In this document: positions 43,531-55,461 of the stretch, piece by piece
Numbering within the stretch: the stretch's first letter is position 1
How the letters are laid out: each line of letters starts with the position of its first letter
NCBI GenBank assembly: GCA_037127315.1
Contig: JBBBDQ010000399.1
Span: forward strand, 804,501 to 868,500
Length of the DNA: 64,000 nucleotides
DNA from: Ascarosepion bandense
Taxonomy: Eukaryota; Mollusca; Cephalopoda; Sepiida; Sepiidae
Reading direction: 5' to 3'
The notes under the pieces: model-generated
Told to the model about the DNA's origin: nothing
Databases searched by the model: none
What the model saw: the letters and a program-made list of their open reading frames with translations, nothing else
Translations under genes and position numbers: made by a program

Positions 43531-44214
43531 CCATCTATAATGACAGGTTGTATATACGATGTCTACTTGAGTATTTTCATCAAAAATAAAACTAGCACAC
43601 TTTCCAATCAAATAAATAATTTTGTCCTCCTAAGTCTTGGCTATTCAAGAATGTAATTTATTTATTCCGCCCCTCACATTTTGAAATAAACTATCTTTAG
43701 GCGGATACACTTTCACTGACCTAGATTTTTTACGTCCAAACGTAACACTGTTTCAAGATATTAACTGAAAATGTTTATGACTATATTTATTAATTTTCAT
43801 TATCTAAATTTGTTGCAGTTTTGAATATTACATCGTGGTTCTTAGCCTATTTATTGAGAGAGTCGATTCTTTAAAAAAACGTGAGGCTTTTGAGCATTTG
43901 ATGAGAACGTAATAAGTTAATATACTGTTCTTGTTAAATGATGTTCACTCTGGACGATGCCAAAGAGCCACTCGGAGTAGAGTGTTACAGAATATAAAAA
44001 GCATAGTTTATGCAGATATATGGGATGATAACGGCTAATCTTAGACTTGAACAGGTGAAGGTTGTAGCAATCAGCGCAGCATCAATTTGGGTATCGATTC
44101 TACAAAATATCTGTTTCTGGGACCCTACATCTCACAAATGGAAAACAAAGAGAATGAGGGCAGTTCCCTACAGTTGCTTGATAATGTGGCTTTAAGTCGT
44201 GAAGGTTAGAACTG
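43531..44214. other. Unassigned intergenic DNA
   Basis: No recognised feature. Confidence 0.4.
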
Positions 44215-44585
44215 GTAGAAATATCGAATGAAAATCGTCCTAATAATTTCCATTTAAACAACGATGGAGCAACGAGAGGCTTGTATCATTTTATTTGTGG
44301 GAAAGGGATTGTAGGCTGGAAAGCAATCCATCACCCACAAGAAAAATGGGCCGCTCCTGGACCATATTGTGACGAGAAAGAGAAAACCGAGCAGTCCATA
44401 TATGATAGCAGTACTCTCTTTTCGGTTTGATCTGACCCTTGAAAATATCCAGGATATCTGAAGGAGTCTGGTACTTACTGAAGCATTAAAGTGAACCCAT
44501 TATTTTTCCAGAATCTTTCGTGATGGTTCTTATGCGTGAGTTCCACTTGAGGTCTGGGTTGAGTCTGTTACTTCATCCTTATAAG
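44215..44585 (-). pseudogene. CR1-group LINE RT fragment of another subfamily
   Basis: Minus strand reads DPDLKWNSRIRTITKDSGKI, then IKPKREYCYHIWTARF, LSSLQSLSHK and SLSLLHR with stops. It corresponds to the ADLKWNDYIESIAK and YCCHIWSGAP blocks but is strongly diverged. Confidence 0.6.
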
Positions 44586-44689
44586 ACATTTGATAAACGT
44601 TAGTACAGTGAATATTATTTTAATTTCATTTTATAGATATCAACAGAAGGTTAAGAACATATTTCATTTTGACAAGTTTAATGTTCATA

Positions 44690-45000
44690 TGCATTGTAGT
44701 GCGGTGTATATCGGCTCGAAACGAGAAATCGGGGAGCCGAGTTCGAATTCCAGTTGAATTCTTTGCATTCATTTACGGGCAAATACCCTTGGGAAAGGTT
44801 CTTAATCGACCTCTATTCTCCAGTTATGGGTTAAATAACAGGACATGTTGGGTTCGAGAGCCCTGGTTAGCAACCAATCGACCGCTGAAAATAATGGCAA
44901 CCTACTGCGGGAAAATCTTCTACCCAGTCAGTCATGTCTCTTTTGAGCCTTAATCACCCATGCGTGTATCACGTATGGCACTTAACTGAATGACTGAATA
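44690..45000 (+). mobile_element. tRNA-derived SINE
   Basis: Head GTGCGGTGTATATCGGCTCG, box B GAGTTCGAATTCC, body and CACTTAACTGAATGACTGA end. Confidence 0.87.
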
Positions 45001-45119
45001 TAATAGTTGAAATCATGATTAAGGCTTCTATGGGGCATAAAGTGGGGCATCGGTTTTATATTGTTATGAAGTGATAAACTGATCCCCCACTTATTACTAT
45101 TTAATAATATAATACATAT

Positions 45120-45305
45120 TTTCTTCATTTAGCTATGAGTCAAATAATAGGACAGATTGGGTTCTATAGCCTTAACTAGCAACAAGTCTACCACAGAAAG
45201 CAATGGCAACCTGCTGCGGGATAATCTTCTACCCAGTCAGTCATGTCTCTTTAGAGTTATGAATCGTCCAAAGCGTGTATCACGTATGGCACTTAACTAA
45301 CTGAC
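45120..45305 (+). mobile_element. tRNA-derived SINE, headless
   Basis: Begins in the body (AGCTATGAGTCAAATAATAG) and runs to CACTTAACTAACTGACT. The tRNA-like head is missing. Confidence 0.8.
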
Positions 45306-45451
45306 TAATGTTAAAACATCAAGATCATCATTAATATATAAGAGGCTGACTCAGTCTCACTCACAAATTGGTTAATACGGTGATTAGTTCAGAGATCGCT
45401 ATTTTGTATTACCTCGGCTGCTTTTTATTACTATTTGGGTGTAGTTGGTTG

Positions 45452-45768
45452 GCTATGGATGTGCGTTGTGGTGCAGTGGGTATCGACTCGGAACGAGAAA
45501 TTGAGGAGCCGAGTTCGAATTCCAGTTGAATTCCTTACATTCACTTACGCGCAAATACCGTTGTGAAAGGTATTAATCCATCTCTTCCACTCTAGTTATG
45601 GATTAAATAATAGGACAGATTGGGTTCTATAGCCTTGACTGTCAACCAGTCTACCGCTGAAAGTGATGGCAACCTACTGCGTGATAATCCTCTACCCAGT
45701 CAGTCATGTCTCTTTCGAGACATGATCGCCCAAGCGTGTATCACGTGTGGCACTTAAGTGACTGGTTG
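45452..45768 (+). mobile_element. tRNA-derived SINE
   Basis: Full-length, close to consensus: GGATGTGCGTTGTGGTGCAG head, GAGTTCGAATTCC box B, end CACTTAAGTGACTGG. It is the third SINE in the same orientation within 1.1 kb. Confidence 0.9.
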
Positions 45769-46261
45769 GCTGTGCTGAGAATCAAGTTGTTGCAATAGTC
45801 AACCGAGATTTCTTTTGCCCAAACTTCTTTAGTAACCTTTTACTTTAATACTGTACTTGAAGGTTGATTTCTTCCAATTTTGTCTTTGATAATTCCCTAT
45901 AATATTTAATTCAGCTTAAAATCTTGGATCTTCCTCTACTAGTATAATATTGTCACGTTTATCCTCTTTAAAAAATTCTTAACGGCCTTTGACCGGTGGT
46001 ATAGAGAAGCATTATATATAAATATGCTGTCTTGATAAATGCATATATGCAATTGGAATTTCTCCTGCGCTAGTTCCGCATACCTTTCAACATTCGTCCT
46101 TGTTCCCGGAAATAAGGACGCAGTTTTTCCAGATTTGAAGATGATACCCAAAATCATCCAACTTGATGGTTGCTTCATAGTTTTAATTGCATACTTTTTT
46201 CTAAATCACCTACCAAAGAGTCTTATTATTATTATTACTATCATTTTTTTAGTATAACAAA

Positions 46262-46990
46262 TATCTACTGCTAAGAAGGTTGGGTCACTATGTCGATCCA
46301 GGATATTTTTTCCGCCTGAATCCATCCTCCATATATACAAGTCAACCATCCGTCCGTGCATGGAGCACTGCTGCCATTTATGGTCAGGCGACCCTGTCGT
46401 TCTCCTCAGTGTTCTCGACATGCTCCAAAGGAGAGTCTGCAATGTGATAGGTACTGATCTGGCGGCTCGACTGCAGCCACTTCCCACCGTCGAAATGTGG
46501 CCTCCCTTTGTCTGTTCTATAAATACTTTCATGGCTTCTGCTCGGACGAACTTAAGTCACTGGTGCCTCCTCAACAGGTGTTTACTCGTGCAACCAGACT
46601 GGCAACTGGGTCCCACCCATTCACATTCAGGTTAGCCAAATGCAGACAACAATTCTACTCCTGCAGCTTCTTCTCTCGCACTTCCCGCCTGTGGAACTCG
46701 CTCCCATGTTCTTGCCTTCCTGACGGCTACAACCTCCAGAAATTTAAATGCAATGTCAATACTCATCTATTAATCACTGGACTCTAGCTCTCTCCCCACA
46801 CCCTCGTATATCCTTCCCTTTCTCTCCATCTATGTATCTGTCATCGCACCTGCATTCTCAGCTTTCTATTGCTCCTTTCTAACTAGTTTGTACTCCTCAC
46901 TCTTTTCTAATTAATCTTTTTACAGTTATGTAGCCCCCCCCGCTCATCAGTGGCATTTCTGCCTTGCTCGGGGTGAATTGATTAAAAAAA
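46262..46990 (+). mobile_element. Jockey/CR1-like LINE, 5'-truncated copy
   Basis: Frames 46360-46635 and 46497-46787 overlap because of a shift near 46490. Together they give MEHCCHLWSGDPVVLLSVLD, RRVCNVIGTDLAARLQPL, SLCLFYKYFHGFCSDELKSL and SRTSRLWNSLPCSCLPDGYN. The tail has the GGCA-TTTC-TGCC hairpin (about 46946) and poly-A. It is the same subfamily as the 2.1 and 60.3 kb copies. Confidence 0.88.
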
Positions 46991-47873
46991 AAAGATTTCA
47001 GACTAGCTTCATCTAGTTTTATTAGAACTTCAGTCTTCAGCACTCCATGTTTCATGTTGCTACATGTTTGGATTTCATAGCTGCAGTTAGCCTTGATGTA
47101 CAAGTAGATTTGAATGATTCCAAACCAAACTCAAATCTTACATTTTGTGAGATGTGTCATAAAACCTGACAATATCATTTTACAGCGGAGCAGTACATAA
47201 AATCAAATAAGAACTTGTTTCGGATCGTGTGGCAATGCTCCCAATCAAAAGATAATCTCTTACGCTGTTTATTTTATTTTATTTTATTTTTATTTTTGTC
47301 TTTGGACGTCCATTGCTCACCTTGTCGCCAAATGTCTCTAAATTTTAAAAACTCTCGATAACTGAGTTCAAAGCTTTTTGCTAAAACCTGCTTTTACCCT
47401 AATTTCATGTTCAAAGACCTACAACGCATAGAACCATATTTTGAGCATTTGAAAGTATTTTAAGTCTAATTTCCAACACAGATATTATCATAATGTTTTG
47501 GCAATGACAGACAAAATTGATCGTAAATCTGGTGTGAATAATGGGTGACGTATTCTTATATGGAAGAAGTTAATGACAGAAATCGAAATTAATGTTCTTG
47601 CAATTAAGTGGTCTTTTTCTAACCAGTCTATATGATTGATTGGTTGAGTTGTTTAACGGTATATCAACTCTTTATGGGTCGTTTAAAGTCAAATTTAGTT
47701 TTCTTGGATGCTTGAAACTAATAAAAATATATTATATTCTGCTTTCACAACTGGATACATGATAAATGATAATCGGATTTCGTGAATATACATGTTTGTG
47801 AGGACATGATTACTAGAGGCAGTGATATGGGGGGTCTTATGTTTTAGTTTTGTTAAAGTTATATTTTAGAGTA
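46991..47873. other. Unassigned intergenic DNA
   Basis: No recognised feature apart from a T/A-rich (TTTTA)n stretch near 47270. Confidence 0.45.
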
Positions 47874-47885
47874 CATTTTTATTTG

Positions 47886-48391
47886 GGTTTACGGCCATAT
47901 CACGTTGAATACACCGGTTGTCGCTCGATCACCAAAGTTAAGCATCGTTGAGCCTGGTCAGAACTTAGATGGGTGACTGATTGAGAATGCCAGGTGCTGT
48001 AAGCATATAGTGACGGATGTGCGTTGTGATGCAGTGGATATCGGCTCGGAAAGAGAAATCGGTGAGCCGAGTTCGAATTCCAGTTGAATACCCTGTATTC
48101 ACTTAAGCACTGGTACCCCTGGGAAAAGTATTAATCCGTCCCTTTCCTCCAGGTTATGGGTTAAATAACAAGAGTAGGACTTGGAGACCCTGCCCTTAAA
48201 ACAAATCCCAATGAACCTTGATACTCGAAAAGAAAAAAAATCATTACTAGACACAAAACTTATATAAAAACAACAATAAATTGTTGAAAAAAAACGTATT
48301 GCCAGCAATAACTAAATAAAATTTAATTGGCAATAAATGACCCGCCAAGGTTGATATATCAAAAAAACAAAACAACCAGCAAAAAAAAAAT
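47886..48391 (+). mobile_element. Composite 5S-tRNA SINE, full length (506 bp)
   Basis: Modules in order: 5S rRNA-like head 47887-48003 (GTTTACGGCCATATCACG, AAGTTAAGCA, GATGGGTGACTG), tRNA-like module 48013-48090 (TGTGATGCAGTGGATATCGG, box B GAGTTCGAATTCC), body shared with the common SINE to about 48180, and a private tail with TAAATGACCCGCC and a terminal A run. CATTTTTATTTG flanks both ends perfectly (47874-47885, 48392-48403). Its boundaries and junctions agree with the 7467-7967 copy. Confidence 0.9.
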
Positions 48392-48450
48392 CATTTTTAT
48401 TTGAGAAAATTTATGATATTTTATGTATTGATGTCATGGAAATATCCATG

Positions 48451-48556
48451 TTGGTCGTTTAGCAGTTGAAAATACCGGTTTGATTAACGTAAATAAGCAA
48501 CGCCAAGACTGGTCAGCAAATATATAGGTGACCACTTCGACTACTAGGCGCTTAAA
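48451..48556 (+). pseudogene. Degenerate 5S rRNA-like sequence
   Basis: CGTTTAGCAGTTGAAAATAC, AATAAGCAACGCC, ACTGGTCAG, TAGGTGACCACTTCG and a GGCGCTTAAA end follow the 5S order with many changes. It sits 48 bp after the composite SINE. It is probably the head of another old 5S-derived SINE. The body is not recognisable. Confidence 0.55.
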
Positions 48557-48834
48557 TCTCGATGTTTGGATGATATAACGGATAAAGACTCAAAATTGTT
48601 TATCGGGGAGTTCCAGTTCCCTTATTTACTTAGGTTCAAATGTTTTTGTGAGCTTTTTAAATCAATTGCTTCACCCTACCAGCTAAGAATTATTAAGAAC
48701 TGGATCATTAAATCATTATTTTCTGCTTTAAATAACCTGGAAATGATTGATAAGTCACTAAAAGCAACAAAAAGAAACGAATCAATCAAATCAGAGATAA
48801 AACTACAAAATACTAGATGATAAAAATAAAGAAA

Positions 48835-49987
48835 CGCAGGAAGAAAGGAATAACTATCAGTTTAAAGAAGACTGAATGTACTTTCCTAGCAAGATTGACA
48901 AACAATTGAGCTAAGGATAGAAGGCATCAAAATCAAAACAAAGTACTTAAATTTAGCGATATGGGAAGTTCTGCAACAAAGAGAAATCCAAAGACGCTTT
49001 GGAATAATGAAGATGCCTTCCAAAAACTAAACAAAGTATGTTTTTAATCGTTTCCCGTCAAGCAAGGCGGTACCGCCACTGATGTGCAGGGAGTTACTTA
49101 AGAGAAGAGTGAAAGTTCAAACAGGAAGATAATAAAGACAAAGACGAACCAGCTACAGTGGGCGAAAGATAAAAGGCAAGAGAAAATGGGAATACCAGCG
49201 TGAAGATAGTTGCGAGGTAGAGTGAGAAAGGAAAAGAGCAAGATCCATAATCTGACGGGGAAAGGACTGGAGTCAAGTGGATAAGAGATGAGAATTGACA
49301 TTGCATTTAAAATTCGTGGAGGTTCTAGCCGTCAGGAAAGCAAGTATACGGAAGGGAGTTCCACAGGCGGCAAGTGCGAGAAAATAAGCTGATGGAGTAG
49401 AATTGTCGCCTGCATTTGGTTGATCTAACTGTAAAGGGGTGGGACTTTGTTACCAGTCTGGTTGCCCGAGTAAATTCTTGTTGTTGGGGGGGGGGGGGGG
49501 CTAACCTGTGAATTAAGTTCGTCAGAGCAGAAGCCATGAAAATGTTTATAGAAGAGACAGAGAGATGCCACATCCCGACGATGAGAATGTTGCTGGAGTC
49601 GAGCCTCGAAGTCGGAACCAATCACATTACAGATTCTCCTTTGGAGCCTGTCGACAACACTGAGACGAACAGCAGGTTCGCCTGATCAGATATGACAGCA
49701 ATATTTCATGCACGGTCGGATTTGTATATGTGCAAGATGGATTCAGCGGAAAAACCTTCCTGAAAGTAATAAGGAATGGATAATTTCTTAAAAAGCAAAA
49801 AAAAATGAATCCCGAAATGTTATATAAAAAGAAAGTAGTTATATGCCAGAGACTGCAGGGCAACTTTCTTGTATTCGAGAAGAATAAGAACCCCTATAAA
49901 CGGATGAGAAGATCCCCAAAATGGAACATGTGAGCAAGGAATTTTCAGAAAAATTGCACTAAAAAAATTTAGAAATTATAAAGTATC

Positions 49988-50027
<40 letters not shown>

Positions 50028-50160
50028 GGAGAGTTGAATGTTTTGTGACTTATAATGAGGATAAAGAGCTTGGAGAACTTGACACTCACAAGTTATAATC
50101 AAAGCAAGAAAAAGAGAAGAAGTTATAACTTGAAAACTTTTTTAAAGTGGAGAGGAGTAA
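48835..50160 (+). pseudogene. RTE-like LINE split by a LINE insertion
   Basis: 48835-49037 reads ISLKKTECTFLARLTN, EGIKIKQST-like and DAFQKLNKV, the RT thumb connection of the RTE family. After the inserted LINE (49038-49767) weak similarity resumes, and near 50060 it reads NEDKELGELDTHKL, matching the KEGLENLTLTGK block. Heavily decayed. A (GA)n microsatellite sits at 49990-50031. Confidence 0.55.
49038..49767 (-). mobile_element. Jockey/CR1-like LINE inserted in the RTE copy
   Basis: Minus strand frames at 49325-49621 and 49425-49625 give MIGSDFEARLQQHSHRRDVA, FYKHFHGFCSDELNS and SRTCRLWNSLPYTCFPDG. The tail has GGCGGTACCGCC (about 49068-49079). A G15 run at 49486-49500 (C15 in element sense) expands a proline stretch and shifts the frame. 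AAAGTA may be the target duplication. Confidence 0.8.
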
Positions 50161-50334
50161 AGCTATTCTAGGTAGAATAGTCTGGAGATAAATACTGCTT
50201 ACAGCAAAAAAACTATACGAAGTCAAGGAGAACAATGATCGCGCTGAATAATCAAGTTACGTGAAAGGAATAGAACCACTAACTCTTCCTTTGCAATTTT
50301 TATTTTCTGGGTAAATTGCTTGTACCACGAACAA

Positions 50335-50366
50335 GCACACACACACACACACACACACAAGAAGAA

Positions 50367-50407
<41 letters not shown>
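50335..50407. repeat. (CA)n and (TA)n microsatellites
   Basis: (CA)n at 50335-50359, then (TA)n at 50369-50407. Confidence 0.92.
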
Positions 50408-50409
<2 letters not shown>

Positions 50410-50539
50410 CCCTACCGCGTGTATTTTTGGAAGGGTCTTAAATAAAAGAAGCCACAATAACAGAAGGATTGACCGCTCTCCTGTGATCCCCAGAAACATT
50501 TGCTCTCAACTCATTGTAATCTATTTTATTTCTCTGTCT

Positions 50540-50890
50540 GCAGTATTCCCCATAAATCAGACCTCAGAATGTCTAGCCACCGGGTCTCGGTACACACGGG
50601 AAGTAGATTAGTCAATGTCGGCAGAGAAGATAACGGCGCGGCCGGGGGAGTGGGAAACACTGGCTGATATTATTAGCATCAGATGAGTTAAGATGGGTCT
50701 TACTGGAGGCGGAAGGAGGCGCTGGACTGAATCATTGATCACTTGGTGAAATCTGAACCGGGTCGTTTACTTATCTAGTTGAGCTGATGAGAAACCTAAG
50801 AACTGGGTCTCTGTGGAGAGGACTTCAGCGTGGATGTATGGTGTGAGGCGGTTTCTCCCCGGGTAGCTTGTTAATGTTATTCTGAAGAGT
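50540..50890. other. GC-richer unique segment
   Basis: Contains AACGGCGCGGCCGGGGGAG, GGAGGCGGAAGGAGGCGCTG and GGTTTCTCCCCGGGTAGC in otherwise AT-rich DNA. No open frame of note and no repeat match within the window. Could be a regulatory island or a fragment of an unknown element. Confidence 0.35.
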
Positions 50891-51094
50891 AAAAAGATCT
50901 TATTTATCCTCTTATACTGGCTCTCCACAACTTTCTGTCTTTTGTTGCTCTAAGTAACTTTTGACCCTTCGTCATCCGTCTTTTCTCCTTGGTCTGTCAT
51001 CTGTTCGCAAAAACACGTTAAGAAGGTGACTTGCTAGTTCCTAATCTTCTGCATCTATTGCTTATATTATATCCTTTGACTGTTAAATTTTAAG

Positions 51095-51260
51095 CAGTCT
51101 TTCCTCATTATGTTTATCAGCGATTTCAGCTTTCTCTTTCTGTTGTTAGTGACAGTTACCTATTTTTAATGACTTCCTTGTTGCACAGATTTGTCTTGTC
51201 AATTTTTTATGGAACCATATATTTACGTTGCATCAAGGCTCGTCTTAACTTTCATAAAAT
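51095..51260 (-). pseudogene. Possible degenerate RTE fragment
   Basis: CCTCATTATG, TCAGCTTTCTCTTTCTGTTG and GACTTCC follow the order seen in the minus-strand RTE pieces, but much is lost. Confidence 0.3.
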
Positions 51261-51319
51261 TGTCCAGAATTTTATAACATACAGAAAATTACTGTCTAGT
51301 TTGATTCTCGGTTCTTTTT

Positions 51320-51800
51320 GTAACGTTTCACCCCAAGCAAGACGGTACCGCCACTGATGCACAGAGAGCTACATAAGAGTGTTAAAGTTGTAGGCAGGAG
51401 GAGGGTGAAGAGAAAAACGAACCAGTTACAGATGTCAAAGAAAGGGCAAGAGAAGGATGGGAATACAGGTGTGAAGACAGTTGCGAAGGTAGAGAAAAAG
51501 GAAAAGTACATGGGTTGATGTAGAAAGGACTGGAGTCAAATGCATAAGAGATGGGTATTGAACATTGCATTTAAATTCCTGGAGGTTGTAGCCATCAGGA
51601 AGACAAGTATATATTAGGGAGTTCCACAGGCGGGAAGTGCAAGAAAAAAGGCTGATGGAGTAGAATTGTCGCCTGCATTTGGGTGATTTAACTATAAAAG
51701 GATGGGACCTTGTTGCCAGTCTGGTTGTACCAGTAAACTATTGTGGGGAGAGCACCAGTGACTTAAGTTCGTCGGAGCAGAAGCCATGAAAATATTTGTA
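51320..51800 (-). mobile_element. Jockey/CR1-like LINE, 3' copy
   Basis: Tail CACCCCAAGCAAGACGGTAC at the left with a hairpin-like GGTACCGCC, then in reverse GCATTTAAATTCCTGGAGGT, GAGTTCCACAGGCGGGAAGT and GAGCAGAAGCCATGAAAA. Frames are poor. Confidence 0.8.
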
Positions 51801-51969
51801 GTGGCCGGGAAGCATGACCACCTACTATCGGCTATAACGAGCTAAATCAACTTAAACCAGCTAAGACAAGCTTAATACCCAGTCTTTGCATATGCAGGGT
51901 CTGGGTAAATTTTAACCAGCGGCTTCAGTGTACGCGCTTAGGTCTCCACGTTAAAAAACAACCTTGTGT

Positions 51970-52530
51970 CACAACTAGACTAAATACGATAAGAAGAGGA
52001 AGATAACAGTTAACCCTAGACTAAACACGATAAGAAGAGGAAGATAACAGTTAACCCTAGACATAAACACGATACAAAGAGGAAGATAACAGTTAACACC
52101 AACTAGGGTTAGGGCGGTTTAAATACATTGTTTCTGTTAACTTTAGCTGAGCACGATACGAAGAGGAAGATAACAGTTAAACCTAGACTTAAACACGATA
52201 ATGATAAGAAGATGACAATTAACCCTAGACTTAAACACTATAAAAAGGGGAAGAAACAATTAATTCTAGAATTAAACACAATAATAATAAGAAGAAAACA
52301 GTTAACCCTAGAATCGAACACGACAAGAAAAGGGAGATAACAGTTGACCCTAGACTTGAACATGATAAGAAGAGGAAGATAACAGTTACCCTAGACTTAA
52401 ACACGATAATAATAAGAAGATAACAGTTAAATCTAGAGTTAAACACGATAAGAAGAGGAAGATAACTGTTAACCCTAGACTTAAACATGATACGAAGAGG
52501 AAGATAAGTTAACACTAACTAGGGTTAGGG
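51970..52530. repeat. ~42-bp minisatellite, block A
   Basis: About a dozen units near AACAGTTAACCCTAGACTTA followed by AACACGATAAGAAGAGGAAG. Interrupted once by a spacer (AACTAGGGTTAGGG, GGTTTAAATACATTG, TTTAGCTGA) that occurs at 52101-52150 and again at about 52516-52566. Reading frames through it are artefacts. Confidence 0.9.
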
Positions 52531-53214
52531 TGGTTTAAATACATTGTTTCTGTTAACTTTAGCTGACCGTAGTTTCTGGAAGATATTTTCGCTAATCATC
52601 TACAACTGCGAATGTCTTACATTTGTCTTCATCTATCAATGGCTGGCCGCTCGTATTAGAATATACTTGTCTACTAGAATAATTAGACAATCACCTGTTG
52701 CAGACACCTGGTCAGGCATATTTGGTTTTGTTCAAACAAACAACACCTGTGGTTTCTACTGCAACTATACTGAGGGAACTTTAATTAGTTCTTGGGATAG
52801 AGTGCATTGTCGGTAGAGACCAACAGGCTAGTGCGCTTAAAACCTCGGTCACAGTGACTTTGTATGAACAAAACCATCGACGTCAACCAAAAAGATTCGT
52901 CTTGCAATTTTCAATTACAATGTTTTGATAAAATCGTGATACAGATATTTTTCAAAATTATCGCCTCCACAGACCTATAACACGTCGATACTTTCATCTT
53001 TCGCTTATTACGACATTAACTAATTCGTTTTAACGTCGCAAATACATAGCTAACAAAATGGATAAGCCTTTTTTTTCTTGCGAGCGTTGCATTCATTTAT
53101 TCTTAGAGATCCAAAGTTAGATGCTGAAATGCCCTAATTTTAAAACAAAATTCTTACTCATCTTCATCCTTTGATGTCATTTGAATCCTTTCAGAAATTC
53201 TACCGTATAGTTTT
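52531..53214. other. Unassigned DNA after minisatellite block A
   Basis: A 90-codon frame (52544-52816) starts within the array spacer. It shows NNTCGFYCNYTEGT but no motif I recognise. Poly-T at about 53210-53225 belongs to the next LINE. Confidence 0.4.
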
Positions 53215-53406
53215 TTGTTTTTTTTAATCATCTCACCCCAAGCAAGGCATTCCACTGCCACTATTGCGCATGGGGTTACATAGGAGACGGTAAAGAGAAG
53301 GAGTGGTTAGACATAGGGAATGTTAGGAGGAAGGTGACAGATGAGTAAGGATAGCGAGGATGAGGGTTGGGCAGATGGGAAGAGTGTTTGATAGAATGGA
53401 AGCAGG

Positions 53407-54662
53407 TTAGTGTGTTAGGAGGTGTCTATTGACCTTACATTTAAACTCCTGGAGATTGTTGCCGTCGGGGAAGCAATCGTGTGGAAGAGAATTCCACAGT
53501 CGGGAAGTGCGAGGAAAGAAACTGTTGGAGTAGAATTTACGGCTGCATTTTATCGGTTTCACTGTAAAAGGGTGGGATCTAGTTGCTAATCTAGTATCGC
53601 GTTCAAATTCGTATTTAGGGGGCACCAGTGATCTAAGTTCATCGGAGCAGAAGCCGTGAAAGTATTTATAGAAGAGACACAGGGAAGGCACGTTGCGCCG
53701 GTGGGAGAGAGACTGCAGGCGGTCTGCCAAGTCGGTATCTATCACATTGCATACCCTCCTCTGAACCTTGTCGAGAAGCCCGAGAAGAACAGCAGGGGCA
53801 CCCGACCAGATATGGCAGTAGTATTCAATGCACGGGCGGATGGTAGATTTATAAATGTGCAGGATAGATTTAGACGGAAAAAACTTCCGGGCTCTACACA
53901 GAGAAACGACTTTCATAGCAGCGGATTTAGCAATGGATTCGATATAGTCATTCCATTTGAGGTCCGCTGAAAGTGTGAGACCAAGGAGGCGTAGTGTTTT
54001 ACTCTCTGGGAGGCAAGCCCGGTCCATGCTAATGGGAGGTAGGTGAGATTGACGATGATGGTTAATTGAGAGTAGCTTCGTTTTAGAAGCATTAAAATTT
54101 ACTAGCCATTTCTTACCCCAGTCCAATATGAATTGAAGGTCTTTTTCAATCTCGGCTGCGAGGTTAGCTTTGACGCCTACACCAGATTTTTGTAGGAGGC
54201 GGGAGTAATCTGTGGTGTCATCGGCGTACAAACCTATTTGGGCTCTTCTGGAATCAGGGAGATCATTAATGTATCTCAAGAAGAGTGTAGGACCTAAGAT
54301 GGAGCCTTGGGGGACACCTGCATTTGTATGGTAGTTCTGAGTGACATGTCCGTTTAATACCACCTTCATTGTGCGGTTAGAGAGGAATGACAGGATTAGT
54401 TCAAACAAATGTCCATTATACCATAGCTCCGCAATTTACATAGAAGGCCAGCATGCCAAACTCTGTCGAACGCCTTAGATATATCTAATGCAACGGTTCG
54501 GGCTTCGCCATTCCTGTCGAGTGCCTGGTATATGTACTCGGTGATGGTCGTTAGCATATCAGCAGTAGACCTGGTGAAGCGGAAACCATATTGCTTGTCC
54601 GAGAGGAGCCAGTGTGCTGTGAGATGCTGAACCACCTCGGCGTTGATAATGGCTTCGAACAC
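53407..54662 (-). pseudogene. LINE reverse transcriptase, nearly complete
   Basis: Frame 54662-54396 gives VVQHLTAHWLLSDKQYGFRF and VALDISKAFDRVWHAGLLCK. A shift near 54400 leads to frame 54408-53407 with AGVPQGSILGPTLFLRYIND, GLYADDTTDYSRL, KKWLVNFNASKTKLLSIN, RLLGLTLSADLKWNDYIES and the FYKYFHGFCSDEL C-terminus. The catalytic YADD is intact. Upstream residues in broken frames to 55100 include KASGGDGIP and ANYRPISLLPIFGKVFEAI, so the palm is almost whole. Confidence 0.92.
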
Positions 54663-55461
54663 TTTGCCAAAGATCGGAAGAAGGCTGATAGGGCGGTAAT
54701 TTGCAGGGTCAGATGGTTCTCCATTGTTTTTAAATATAGGAACTACAGAGGAAGATTTCCAACAGGCAGGAAAGCAGGAAGCATATAGGCAGAGGTTGTA
54801 GAGGAGAGTTCAGGGGCACATTTCTTTAAGACTATGGTTGGGATTCCGTCACCACCGCTCGCTTTGTGAGGGTCAAGTTTTAAGATTATCTTAGAGACAA
54901 GCGAAGGTGTAATATGGACATCATTCAGTTGTGCCTCGGTTCTAGGTGAGAAGTCGGGTGTAGAAACTCCAGATGAGTCCAGACTCGAATTGTTCGAGAA
55001 TCTGCGGGCAAAGAATTCAGCCTTATCTGCTGGGGAGGTGAGGACCTCAAATTTGTTGATTAGCGGGGGTATTGTGGACTTGCTCTTGTTAAGTACTCTT
55101 TTTCAGTGTCGCCAGTAGTCTTTAGAGCCGAATTTAGAGCATGTAATGCGTTGCTTCATTCTGGCAGCAAACAAAATCTTAGATTCGTTAAGTACCCTTT
55201 TACACTTATTACGAGCTGAAGTGAAAAGGCGCCTGTTTTGGTCCGACGCGTAGTTACGATAGAGTCGGAAGAAATGATTCCGGTGGACAATGGCAGCCGA
55301 GCAAGCAGGTGAGAACCATGGAGACGAATGAGATTTAAGCTGGAATTTCCTAGCAGGGATGAAGGCATCGATGCCAGCCTTAACCCAGGAGGAGACCTCG
55401 GATGCACATTCTTCGATGGGAAGGACTAAAGATGTTGTTCCAAGGGAGGGATGTCACAGAG

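Noticed and set aside
45452..45530. Genuine tRNA gene in SINE heads
   Set aside because: Box A and B are present, but no cloverleaf with a proper anticodon arm and acceptor stem can be formed convincingly, and the sequence recurs with the same downstream body many times.
47887..48003. Functional 5S rRNA gene
   Set aside because: Changes at conserved 5S positions and a fixed downstream tRNA-like module inside a target duplication show it is a SINE head. The same applies at 7853-7966 and 10207-10326.
50784..50800. CTGATGAGAAAC as a second hammerhead
   Set aside because: There is no room for stem II between the two core segments.
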